From positions 3,534,001-3,598,000 of the forward strand of contig OZ257249.1 in NCBI GenBank assembly GCA_965279565.1: a stretch of DNA of 64,000 bases. The letters are read 5' to 3'. The DNA comes from Tagaea sp965279565. GTDB taxonomy: Bacteria; Pseudomonadota; Alphaproteobacteria; CACIAM-22H2. How positions within the stretch are numbered: position 1 is the first letter of the stretch; each line of letters begins with the position of its first letter. Position numbers and translations under genes: made by a program. Of the stretch, positions 32,734 through 40,620 are shown in pieces. Below the pieces are notes generated by a model. That model saw only the letters and a program-made list of their open reading frames with translations, was not told where the DNA came from and made no database searches.

Positions 32734-33603
32734 CTATCCCGCGTGTTCGTTGCCGTGCGGCGCTTCGCCGATGGCGAATGCCGCACGTTCGATCTCGATA
32801 AAAATCCGGCCGATCTGCCCGATCGGCATGTAGAGCCGGGCCGCCTTGGCGCTCGCCAGGTCGGCGAAGAACTTCTCGGCCCACGGCGCCAGATGCGCGT
32901 CGAAGAACCGCTTCTGCGCGTCGAGCGAGGCCGGCGTGCCAAAGGCACCGACGATCAGGCCCGCCATCATCTCGCACAGCGACGCGATGTGGTCTTCCGG
33001 CTCCGGCCGGTCGGCCGCGCGCGCGATGCCGAGCTCCGCCATCGAGCCGCGCAGGTTGGCGAGCGGCTTCTCGTGCAGGAACCCGGTCAGATAGAACGAG
33101 GCGTAGGGCTGGAGTTCGCCGCGCGACAGCCCGACGAACAGGTCGTGGAACTCGTCGCTCGCCTCGCGCGCGGTGGTCTTGCGCGCCACGGCGGCGACTG
33201 CGCCGATATGTTCGCCAAGCTCGCTGGCATCGCCTTCCATGGCGCCCAGACGCGCCAGCATCTCCTGCGAGGGAACCTCGGCGAGGAGTTCGCCCAGCAG
33301 CGCGTACCACGACGCGCGCAGCGCCTCGTCCGGATCGATGTCGATTTCGGATTGCGTCAGCTCGACCTTGTCCATCTTCGATGTACCGCCTGCGGCCGGA
33401 TAGACGTCGGGACGCAGCTCGTGGCGCGGCACGCCCGTGGCCCCTTCGATCGACAGCACGGCTTCCGCCGGCACGCGCTTGGCGACCTTCAACCAGTGCC
33501 AGACATGCCCCTGCGACTTGCCGATCAGCCGCGCGAGCGCCGACTGACCGCCTGCAACGGCGATCGCGCGCTCGAGTGCCGAAAGGCTGCCGAGGTCGTT
33601 CAT
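32734..33603 (-). CDS. YdaS-type HTH fused to TorD-family redox-enzyme chaperone
   Basis: A single 289-residue frame with two recognisable parts. Residues 8-66 form a Cro/YdaS-like helix-turn-helix (ALERAIAVAGGQSALARLIG, then VWHWLKVAKRVPAEAVLSIE and ATGVPRHELRPDVYP). After a linker, residues about 85-285 form an all-helical TorD/DmsD chaperone domain with EPEDHIASLCEMMAGLI. TorD proteins bind Tat signals and protect apo-molybdoenzymes. As first gene of the fdh operon it plausibly matures the alpha subunit; the DNA-binding domain raises the possibility of feedback control. An internal start at MDKVEL (about residue 76) could also yield a chaperone-only form. Confidence 0.85.
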   Translation of the reverse strand: MNDLGSLSALERAIAVAGGQSALARLIGKSQGHVWHWLKVAKRVPAEAVLSIEGATGVPRHELRPDVYPAAGGTSKMDKVELTQSEIDIDPDEALRASWYALLGELLAEVPSQEMLARLGAMEGDASELGEHIGAVAAVARKTTAREASDEFHDLFVGLSRGELQPYASFYLTGFLHEKPLANLRGSMAELGIARAADRPEPEDHIASLCEMMAGLIVGAFGTPASLDAQKRFFDAHLAPWAEKFFADLASAKAARLYMPIGQIGRIFIEIERAAFAIGEAPHGNEHAG

Positions 33604-33735
33604 AAGGCCACCGCTACAAACAGGTTTGTCGCGTTACCCACGCCGATTTGAACTTCTGCCTGACCCATACTTCCCATGCGCCGGAAATTGCGTTCCTGAA
33701 GCGACCTTGGCGTTGATTATCGCCGGTCTTTTTTG

Positions 33736-33752
33736 TTGCGAATCATTGTCAA
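33736..33752. promoter_or_regulatory. Imperfect palindrome, possible Fur-family or other operator
   Basis: TTG-CG-AAT-C-ATT-GT-CAA is symmetrical about the central C except for two pairs. The TTGnnAATnATTnnCAA pattern resembles binding sites of Fur-family regulators. It is 133 bp upstream of the HTH-TorD start codon. The regulator is not known. Confidence 0.35.
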
Positions 33753-33795
33753 CACCTTCGTTCTACAGCGAAATCGGCGCTAACAAGATCGTCAG

Positions 33796-33823
33796 TAGAT
33801 AGTGCGAGACGCTCGACTGTCAA
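33796..33823 (-). promoter_or_regulatory. Candidate sigma-70 promoter for the HTH-TorD-fdh operon
   Basis: On the minus strand TTGACA (33823-33818) is followed after 16 bases by TATCTA (33801-33796), a moderate -10. It would give a leader of about 185 bases that includes the palindrome at 33736-33752. Confidence 0.3.
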
Positions 33824-33931
33824 CAGCGTGCTGCACGCCGGTGGACATGTTGCGTCGCAGCATCTGAATTGTTCGAAAAACGCCGAACCTGTCGCGCCGA
33901 CCGACGAATGTATTGCGGCGCAAAAGAGAAC

Positions 33932-34447
33932 TCAGGACGTCTTTGCCGGCAGCTCTTCGGGCGAAGTCGCTTCTGCTTCGACCGAATCGACCGGTTGGTC
34001 CGCCGCTGCCGCGGCAAGGCGCGCTTTTTCTGCCGCCTCGGCCCGCTCGATCTCTTCCACGGCCTCGACCATGCCGGAACCGACCCGGTAGATCGTGTTC
34101 TTCAGGCCTTCCGGGAAGCACTGGACGGCATTGAAATCGATCGAGTGGCATTCCGTGATGTCGATCGCCGCGAAGTGCGGGTCGAGCGTCCAGAGCTTGC
34201 GCAGCGCCTGGGTGCGCAGGTCCGACGCCACGTCGCCGCGCATGAACAGGCTGTAGTCCGACTCCCGGTTCAACGTCTCGAGCGGCGGAAGCTCGACCGG
34301 TTTTTCCTCGACGGGCAGCGCCTCGGGCTCTGCCGGCGGCAGCGCCTCGACGACCGGCTCGACGGCCTGTGCGGCGCGTGCCTCGGTCTTGAGGCGCGAC
34401 CAGCGGCCCGCGAAACCTTCCGCCTGCTTGTCGGCGTCATCCGTCAT
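33932..34447 (-). CDS. DUF3306 domain protein
   Basis: A 171-residue acidic protein. The N-terminal start EGFAGRWSRLKTEAR and the central LRTQALRKLWTLDPHFAAID are the conserved parts of DUF3306. Flanks are low-complexity Glu/Pro/Ala segments, so only about half of the chain is likely folded. No catalytic motif is visible. The family occurs with formate dehydrogenase maturation genes and always near DUF3305. Its start overlaps the DUF3305 gene end by 11 bases. The function is unknown; a cytoplasmic assembly role is inferred only from position. Confidence 0.85.
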   Translation of the reverse strand: MTDDADKQAEGFAGRWSRLKTEARAAQAVEPVVEALPPAEPEALPVEEKPVELPPLETLNRESDYSLFMRGDVASDLRTQALRKLWTLDPHFAAIDITECHSIDFNAVQCFPEGLKNTIYRVGSGMVEAVEEIERAEAAEKARLAAAAADQPVDSVEAEATSPEELPAKTS

Positions 34448-35003
34448 CGTTTTCCTTCTGCGCGAAGGAAGCGCGGTAGTCGTTGCCCTCCGCCCCCTTC
34501 CCGAAGCCCTTGCGCGGATCGATGCGCGTGCGCTTGCGCTTCTTGAAGGTTTCCTCGACGTGATAGGCCGCGACGTAATCCGACAGCCACTGGACCAGCG
34601 GCGCCGTCATCGGCACCTTCTCGACCGTATGCACGCCGTCGACCGTGAAGGCCTCCGCCTCGCCCGGGCTCGCCGTCACGTGGCGCACGACGATGCCGGG
34701 TGCCGGAAGCGAGGGATCGCGGCGCAGCACCACGTAGATCGAGGGGACGGGCTCGGCCAGATTCATCCGGTACATGACCGTTTCGGCGACGAACAGCGAC
34801 AGTTCGAACTGGCCGGCGTACCAGATCGTCGCGTCGTCCTCGGCGCGCATCTTCGTCCAGGGCGCGAGATCCGTCGTCCCGGCCACGATGTCGTGCGGCG
34901 TCCACTGCTCTTCGCCCCAAGCCGTCTTGGGCGGGCGCGCGGCCAGAAGCACGCCCACCGGCATGCGTTCGTCGCGTGAAACCCGGGGAGGCTGGTCGTT
35001 CAT
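34437..35003 (-). CDS. DUF3305 domain protein
   Basis: A 188-residue protein. The DUF3305 core is seen in MPVGVLLAARPPKTAWGEEQW and YAGQFELSLFVAETVMYRMN, ending with the basic tail FKKRKRTRIDPRKGFG. No signal peptide, membrane helix or known catalytic motif is visible. The start ATG overlaps the mobA stop by 4 bases, and its own end overlaps DUF3306, so translation of mobA, DUF3305 and DUF3306 is coupled. It is probably part of formate dehydrogenase maturation, but no biochemical role is known to me. Confidence 0.85.
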   Translation of the reverse strand: MNDQPPRVSRDERMPVGVLLAARPPKTAWGEEQWTPHDIVAGTTDLAPWTKMRAEDDATIWYAGQFELSLFVAETVMYRMNLAEPVPSIYVVLRRDPSLPAPGIVVRHVTASPGEAEAFTVDGVHTVEKVPMTAPLVQWLSDYVAAYHVEETFKKRKRTRIDPRKGFGKGAEGNDYRASFAQKENDDG

Positions 35004-35620
35004 CGGGCCGTCTGCTCCAGTTGCCGGCGTGCGGCGTCGAGATCGTCGGGACGGTTGGCGTTGAAGAACGGGTCGTCCGGCACGGCCGGGTACTCGACCG
35101 TCGCCAAGCGGTAGCGCGCGGTCCACCGATCGACCTTATATACCTTCTCGCGCACCATCGCGTCGCGCAATGCCTCGCGCAGGTCCACGCGCCACAGCCC
35201 GAACACCGGATGCGCCTGCCCGCCCGACACGGCGCAGGCCAGATCCGCGCCTCCCGCCGCGACCGCTGCATGCAGGTGCTCGACAAGGTCGGTCGGAAAG
35301 AACGGCGCGTCGGATGCGAAGCTCGCGACCCAGACCACACCCGGCGCGTTCGCCGCCGCCCAGTCAAGCCCGGCCAGCACGCCGGCGAGCGGACCTGCGT
35401 AACCTTCGACCGTGTCGGCCACGACCGGCAGGCCGAACGACGCGAATCGCGCCGGATCGCCGTTGGCGTTGAGGACCAGTGCGGAAACCTGCGGACGTGC
35501 GCGCGCGAGGATGTGGGCGAGTATCGGTCTGCCACCGAGATCGCGCAGGCACTTGTCGCCCCCGCCCATGCGAGTCGACTGGCCGCCCGCAAGGACGACA
35601 CCGGCGGTATCAGTCCTCAT
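35000..35620 (-). CDS. mobA: Molybdenum cofactor guanylyltransferase
   Basis: A 206-residue nucleotidyltransferase that joins GMP to molybdopterin to make the bis-MGD cofactor used by formate dehydrogenase. The N-terminal GTP-binding loop is VVLAGGQSTRMGGGDK, followed by the second signature VVADTVEGYAGPLAGVLAGL and the catalytic SDAPFFP. The ATG at 35620 overlaps the fdhD 3' end by 11 bases; an upstream in-frame ATG at 35701 lies well inside fdhD and is unlikely. Confidence 0.93.
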   Translation of the reverse strand: MRTDTAGVVLAGGQSTRMGGGDKCLRDLGGRPILAHILARARPQVSALVLNANGDPARFASFGLPVVADTVEGYAGPLAGVLAGLDWAAANAPGVVWVASFASDAPFFPTDLVEHLHAAVAAGGADLACAVSGGQAHPVFGLWRVDLREALRDAMVREKVYKVDRWTARYRLATVEYPAVPDDPFFNANRPDDLDAARRQLEQTAR

Positions 35621-36488
35621 CGCGCGTTCCCTTGCGGCGCGTCTTCGCGTCTTCCTCGGCGACGGCACGGGCGTCGGCGTCGAACTCGATACGCTCCGCA
35701 CCCGCCAGCACGACGAAGCGCGAACCCTTCGCGCGGCCGACCAGCGTCAGGCCCGCCTTGTGCGCCAGATCCACGCCCCACGCCGTGAAGCCGGACCGCG
35801 AGACGAGGATCGGAATGCCCATCTGGACCGTCTTGATGACCATCTCCGACGTCAGGCGGCCGGTCGTGTAGAAGATCTTGTCGTGCGCCGTCAGGCCGTG
35901 ACGGAACATGTAGCCCGCGATCTTGTCGACCGCGTTGTGGCGGCCGACATCCTCCATATAGACGAGTGCACGGTCTTCCTGGCAGAGCACGCAGCCGTGG
36001 ATGGCGCCGGCCTCGAGATAGAGCGACGGCGCCATGTTGATCTTGCGCGTGAGCCGGTAGAGCCACGACGTCTTCAGCCGGGCGTCCTTCGCGAGCGAGA
36101 CCTTGTCGAACTTCTCCATCAGGTCGCCGAACGCGGTTCCCTGCGCGCAGCCCGACGTCAGCGTCTTCTTGCGCAGCTTGTCCTCGAAGTCCGTCGTCCG
36201 GTCGGTGCGGACGACGACGACGTCGAGTTCCGCGTCGTGCTCGACCGCGACGATCTTCTCGTCGGCACCCAGCATGTTCTGGTTCAGCAGGTACCCGATC
36301 GCGAGATACTCGGGATAGTCCGCGATCGTCATCATCGTGACGATTTCGCGCGCGTTGAGATAGAGCGTCAGCGGCCGCTCGACGACGACGGCCGTCTCGA
36401 CCGGTGCGCCGTGCTGGTCGATGCCGCGCACGCGCTCGACCAGACGCGGATCTTCCGGATTCGGCTTCAGCAGGAACTCGTCGGTCAT
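35610..36488 (-). CDS. fdhD: Formate dehydrogenase accessory sulfurtransferase FdhD
   Basis: A 292-residue FdhD, which passes sulfur from a cysteine desulfurase to the molybdenum cofactor before its insertion in formate dehydrogenase. Family landmarks are VVVERPLTLYLNAREI, LAIGYLLNQNML, EDVGRHNAVDKIAGY and YTTGRLTSEMVIK. The mobile-loop motif reads TSGCAQGTAFGD, so the first functional cysteine is present but the second cysteine of the E. coli CxxC is replaced by Gly; CVLC occurs later. It is the first gene of the fdhD-mobA-DUF3305-DUF3306 operon and is divergent from the polyferredoxin. Confidence 0.94.
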   Translation of the reverse strand: MTDEFLLKPNPEDPRLVERVRGIDQHGAPVETAVVVERPLTLYLNAREIVTMMTIADYPEYLAIGYLLNQNMLGADEKIVAVEHDAELDVVVVRTDRTTDFEDKLRKKTLTSGCAQGTAFGDLMEKFDKVSLAKDARLKTSWLYRLTRKINMAPSLYLEAGAIHGCVLCQEDRALVYMEDVGRHNAVDKIAGYMFRHGLTAHDKIFYTTGRLTSEMVIKTVQMGIPILVSRSGFTAWGVDLAHKAGLTLVGRAKGSRFVVLAGAERIEFDADARAVAEEDAKTRRKGTRDED

Positions 36489-36574
36489 GCGCCGAGAATG
36501 GCCCCGCCGTCCCCCGCTTTCAAGGTCCGCGAGAAACGCCTTGATCGCCTGCGCCAGCTTTGCAACATAGCCCT

Positions 36575-38647
36575 ATGGAGATCGGCGGCAAGCGCGTTCT
36601 GGTTTGCGACTGCACGGGCACAATTCCGCTCGACGGCAAGGCGTTGCGCAAGTCGTGTTCGGCCGCTGCCGGCGTCGATGTCGGCGAGGTCTCGCCCGAT
36701 ACGATCCTGTGCCGCGCGCAGCTCGGAAATTTCGAAGCCGCACTCCAGTCCGGCAAGGAACTGATCGTCGCCTGCACGCAGGAAGCGCCGTTCTTTGCCG
36801 AGACGCGCGCCGAACTCGGTGTCGACAACGACATCAGGTTCGTGAACATCCGCGAGCGCGCCGGCTGGTCCGACGAAGCCGACAGGGCAATGCCGAAAAT
36901 CGCCGCCCTTCTTGCCGAAGCCGCGATCGACGTGCCGCCGACCGCCAGCGTTGCGATGCGTTCGCAAGGTGTGGCGCTGATCTACGGCCGCGACGAGACG
37001 GCGATCGAGGCGGCCAAGCGCCTCGGCGAGCGGCTCGACTGCACGATCCTGCTGACCAAGCCCGCTTCCGTAAGTCCGCCACGCCTGACCGACGTGCCCA
37101 TCTTCAGGGGCACGATCGTGCGCGCGAGCGGCCATCTGGGCGCCTTCGAGATCGTCGTCGACGACTATGCGCCGGCCCTTCCCTCGTCGCGCGGCCAGCT
37201 CGGTTTCGAGCACGCGCGCGACGGCGCTTCGTCCAAGTGCGACCTGATCCTCGACCTGACCGGGGGCACGCCGCTCTTTCAGGCGCACGAGAAGCGCGAC
37301 GGCTATTTCCGTCCCGACCCGAAGGATCCGGTGGACGTCGAGCGCACGATCTTCGCGATGGCCGACATGATCGGCGAGTTCGAGAAGCCGCGCTATGTCG
37401 ACTACGACGCCGGGATCTGCGCGCACAGCCGCAATACCAAGAAAGGCTGCTCGCGCTGCCTCGACGTCTGCCCGACCGGCGCCATTACATCGAAGGGCGA
37501 CGGCGTCGAGTTCGATGCGTATGTGTGCGCCGGATGCGGCTCCTGCACGTCGGTCTGTCCGACCGGGGCCGTCACCTACGCGCTGCCTTCGCACGAGACG
37601 GTATTCGAGCGGCTTCGCACGCTCCTGCTCGCCTATGCGCGCGCCGACGGCAAGCGGCCGGTCCTGTTCGTCCACGATTCGCGCCACGGCGAGGCGATGA
37701 TCGACATGATCGCGCGCCACGGCCGCGGCCTGCCGGCCAACGTCCTGCCCTTCGCCGTCAGCGAGATCACGCAGCTCGGCTTCGACTTCCTCGCCGCCGC
37801 ACTCGCGTTCGGCGCATCGCAGATCCGCCTGCTCGTCGATCCGGCCAAGCGCGACGAACTTGCCGGCCTTGCCGGTCAGATCGGCCTCGCGGAAACGGCG
37901 ATGGTCGGGCTTGGGTTCGGCGAAGGCCGCGTGGCGATCATCGATGCTTCGGACCCAGAAGCCGTCGAAGCCGAGCTCTACGGCACGCGCGCCCAGGAGC
38001 CGGCCAAGGCGGGTGGGTTCCTGCCGGTCGGCGGCAAGCGCGAGGTCACGATGCTTGCACTCCGCCATCTGCATGCGGTCGCCCCGGCACCGGTCGACGT
38101 GTTGCCGCTCGCGGCGGGCTCCCCCTATGGCACGCTTGCCATCGACACCGACGGCTGCACGCTCTGCCTTTCGTGCGTGGGAACCTGTCCGACGGGTGCC
38201 TTGATCGACAATCCGGACCTGCCGCAGCTGCGCTTCATCCAGGAAGCCTGCGTGCAGTGCGGCCTGTGCAAGGCGACGTGCCCGGAAAAGGTCATCCAGC
38301 TCAAGCCGCAGATCGATTTCACCAACGCAGCGAAGTCGCCCCAGCTCGTCAAGGAAGAGGAGCCGGCCTGCTGCGTGCGCTGCGGCAAGCCTTTCGGGAC
38401 GCTGTCGGCCATCGAGAAGATCACCGAAAAGCTCGCCGGGAAGCACTGGATGTTCCAGTCCGGCGAGGTCGTCGAGCGAATCCGCATGTGCGAGGATTGC
38501 CGCCTGATCCGGCAGGCCGAAGCGGCGATCGATCCGTTCGCCGGCCCTGCCCGCCCGGTCACCCGCACGACCGAGGATTACCTGCGCGACGCCGAACGGG
38601 CCAAGCGGGCCGCCGGAAACCGCAACGAAGGCCCGCCGAAGGCTTGA
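36575..38647 (+). CDS. 690-residue polyferredoxin (4Fe-4S protein) of the formate dehydrogenase locus
   Basis: A long cytoplasmic iron-sulfur protein. The N-terminal part (1 to about 280) carries VLVCDCTGTIPLDGKAL and further scattered cysteines. Two 4Fe-4S ferredoxin motifs follow near residues 290-330 (CSRCLDVCPTGAI, CAGCGSCTSVCPTGAV), then a domain of about 190 residues without cysteines. Two more motifs are near 525-570 (CTLCLSCVGTCPTGAL, CVQCGLCKATCPEKVI), and a Cys-rich tail follows (CCVRCGKPF, CEDCRLI). Such proteins accompany fdhD and DUF3305/DUF3306 in related loci. The role is probably electron transfer to or from formate dehydrogenase or in cofactor maturation. A TTG at 36560 is an alternative start. 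Confidence 0.85.
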   Translation: MEIGGKRVLVCDCTGTIPLDGKALRKSCSAAAGVDVGEVSPDTILCRAQLGNFEAALQSGKELIVACTQEAPFFAETRAELGVDNDIRFVNIRERAGWSDEADRAMPKIAALLAEAAIDVPPTASVAMRSQGVALIYGRDETAIEAAKRLGERLDCTILLTKPASVSPPRLTDVPIFRGTIVRASGHLGAFEIVVDDYAPALPSSRGQLGFEHARDGASSKCDLILDLTGGTPLFQAHEKRDGYFRPDPKDPVDVERTIFAMADMIGEFEKPRYVDYDAGICAHSRNTKKGCSRCLDVCPTGAITSKGDGVEFDAYVCAGCGSCTSVCPTGAVTYALPSHETVFERLRTLLLAYARADGKRPVLFVHDSRHGEAMIDMIARHGRGLPANVLPFAVSEITQLGFDFLAAALAFGASQIRLLVDPAKRDELAGLAGQIGLAETAMVGLGFGEGRVAIIDASDPEAVEAELYGTRAQEPAKAGGFLPVGGKREVTMLALRHLHAVAPAPVDVLPLAAGSPYGTLAIDTDGCTLCLSCVGTCPTGALIDNPDLPQLRFIQEACVQCGLCKATCPEKVIQLKPQIDFTNAAKSPQLVKEEEPACCVRCGKPFGTLSAIEKITEKLAGKHWMFQSGEVVERIRMCEDCRLIRQAEAAIDPFAGPARPVTRTTEDYLRDAERAKRAAGNRNEGPPKA

Positions 38648-38743
38648 CGGCGACGGCACCCGGTCCCACGTAACTGTCGAATTCCCCGGAACAGGCCGCT
38701 ATATTCGTCCGGACATAACGCTAGGGACCAAGCCAGCTCGCGA

Positions 38744-39772
38744 ATGGACGGCAACACCTCCCCTCACGCCGATGCACCGCTGATCGACCCGTTTGCCCGG
38801 GCGATCTCGTATCTGCGCGTGTCCGTCACGGACCGCTGCGATTTCCGCTGCGTCTACTGCATGTCCGAGGACATGACGTTCCTGCCCAAGGCCGAGATCC
38901 TGAGCCTCGAGGAACTCGACCGGCTCTGCTCGGCTTTCGTGCGCCTCGGCGTGCGCAAGCTGCGGCTGACCGGCGGCGAACCGCTCGTACGACGCAACGT
39001 GATGAGCCTGATCCGCAATCTCGGCCGCCATGTGCGCGGCGGGGCTCTCGACGAACTGACGCTGACGACCAACGGATCGCAGCTTGCGAAGTTCGCCGAC
39101 GAACTCGTCGATGCCGGCGTGCGCCGCATCAACGTGTCGCTGGACACGCTCGATGCCGGCAGGTTCACGCAGCTGACCCGCTGGGGAAAGCTCGACCAGG
39201 TCCTCGACGGGCTGCAGGCGGCGAAGCGCGCGGGCCTCCAGGTCAAGATCAACGCGGTCGCCCTGAAGGGCATGAACGACGACGAGTTCGACCGGCTGGT
39301 CGCCTGGAGCGGCGAACAGGGCTTCGATCTCGTGTTCATCGAAGTCATGCCGATGGGCGAGATCGGTGGCGATGCGCGCCTCGACCAGTATCTGCCGCTC
39401 TCGATGGTCCGCGCGGAGCTTTCGAAGAACTGGACGCTCGACGAAACCGACTATCACACCGGCGGTCCCGCCCGCTACTTCACCGTCCGGCAGACCGGAC
39501 GCCGGCTCGGCTTCATCACGCCCCTGACCCATAATTTCTGCGAAAGCTGCAACCGGGTCCGGCTGACCTGCACGGGCACCCTTTATATGTGTCTGGGTCA
39601 GAACGACGCGGCCGATTTGCGCGCACCCTTGCGCGCTTCGGGCGACGACGGCGCGCTCGACCGGGCAATCCGGGCCGCGATCGCGCGCAAGCCGAAGGGC
39701 CACGATTTCGTGATCGATCGCCGGCATGCCGGCCCGGCCGTCCAGCGGCATATGTCGGTAACCGGCGGCTGA
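38744..39772 (+). CDS. moaA: GTP 3',8-cyclase MoaA
   Basis: A 342-residue radical-SAM enzyme, first step of molybdopterin synthesis from GTP. The N-terminal cluster motif is CDFRCVYC, followed by LRLTGGEPLVRR. The second 4Fe-4S site is formed by NFCESCNRVRLTCTG plus a later Cys. The chain ends in the functional Gly-Gly. It lies 96 bp after the polyferredoxin and supplies the cofactor for the adjacent enzyme; no moaC, moaD or moeA is present in the window. Confidence 0.97.
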   Translation: MDGNTSPHADAPLIDPFARAISYLRVSVTDRCDFRCVYCMSEDMTFLPKAEILSLEELDRLCSAFVRLGVRKLRLTGGEPLVRRNVMSLIRNLGRHVRGGALDELTLTTNGSQLAKFADELVDAGVRRINVSLDTLDAGRFTQLTRWGKLDQVLDGLQAAKRAGLQVKINAVALKGMNDDEFDRLVAWSGEQGFDLVFIEVMPMGEIGGDARLDQYLPLSMVRAELSKNWTLDETDYHTGGPARYFTVRQTGRRLGFITPLTHNFCESCNRVRLTCTGTLYMCLGQNDAADLRAPLRASGDDGALDRAIRAAIARKPKGHDFVIDRRHAGPAVQRHMSVTGG

Positions 39773-39824
39773 CGTCCCGGCCCGAACGTCGTTTGGAACT
39801 GGCCCCGCCCCCCCTCCGCGTCGT

Positions 39825-40613
39825 ATGAGTCGGCCCATCATGACCGACCCCCATCCCAAGCTTGCCTTCGTCGCCGCCGATACGCCCCAGGCGAAGTCCG
39901 CGCTCGCGGCCCTGCGCAAGCGATACGCGCACGTCCCGCCCGGCCGGGCCGACATCGTGATCGCGCTGGGCGGCGACGGCTTCGTGCTGCAGACGCTGCA
40001 CGCGAATATCGACCGCGGCGTGCCGGTCTTCGGCATGCATCGGGGCTCGGTCGGCTTCCTGATGAACAGCTTCAGCCTGGCGGGCCTGCACGCACGGCTG
40101 AAGAACACTCAGCGCGTCACGCTCCATCCGCTGCGCATGACGGCCTGGCGCAAGAACGGCCGCAAGGAAGTCGCACTCGCGATCAACGAAGTCAGCCTGC
40201 TGCGCCAGATGCGCCAGGCCGCGAAAATCCGCATCCTGATCGACGGCGTCGTGCGCATGGACGAGCTGATCGCCGACGGCGTGCTGCTCTCCACGCCCGC
40301 AGGCTCGACGGCGTACAATCTTTCCGCCCACGGCCCGATCGTGCCGATGGGCGCCGAACTGCTGGCCCTGACGCCGATCACTGCGTTCCGGCCGCGACGC
40401 TGGCGCGGCGCGCTGCTGCCGTCGGTCGCCAAGGTCGGCTTCGAAGTTCTCGAACCGGAGAAGCGGCCGGTCAGCGCCACCGCCGACCACACCGAAATCC
40501 GCGACGTCGTGCGCGTCGAAGTAGCCGAGGACCGCACGAAGCGGCTGACGCTGCTGTTCGATCCGGAGCACAATTTCGAAGAGCGCGTGCTGAAGGAACA
40601 GTTCGCGCCCTGA
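39825..40613 (+). CDS. nadK: NAD kinase
   Basis: A 262-residue NAD kinase producing NADP. The catalytic GGDG occurs in IVIALGGDGFVLQTLH, the substrate-binding NE in LAINEVSLLR, and the conserved LLSTPAGSTAYNLSAHGPIV follows. The length is typical of the alphaproteobacterial form. Two in-frame ATGs (39825 and 39840) are possible; neither has a strong ribosome site. It ends 7 bp from the convergent PPK2 gene. Confidence 0.95.
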   Translation: MSRPIMTDPHPKLAFVAADTPQAKSALAALRKRYAHVPPGRADIVIALGGDGFVLQTLHANIDRGVPVFGMHRGSVGFLMNSFSLAGLHARLKNTQRVTLHPLRMTAWRKNGRKEVALAINEVSLLRQMRQAAKIRILIDGVVRMDELIADGVLLSTPAGSTAYNLSAHGPIVPMGAELLALTPITAFRPRRWRGALLPSVAKVGFEVLEPEKRPVSATADHTEIRDVVRVEVAEDRTKRLTLLFDPEHNFEERVLKEQFAP

Positions 40614-40620
40614 TCCGCCG

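Larger units (their letters stand above)
33604..33931. other. 328-bp intergenic region between the fdhD-mobA and fdh structural operons
   Basis: No convincing gene lies here; short frames lack family similarity. The stretch is AT-richer than its neighbours and should hold the 3' end of the DUF3306 transcript and the promoter of the HTH-TorD-fdh operon. It contains two perfect TTGACA hexamers on the minus strand (33823-33818 and 33752-33747) and a 17-bp imperfect palindrome at 33736-33752. No clear hairpin terminator was found. Confidence 0.7.
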
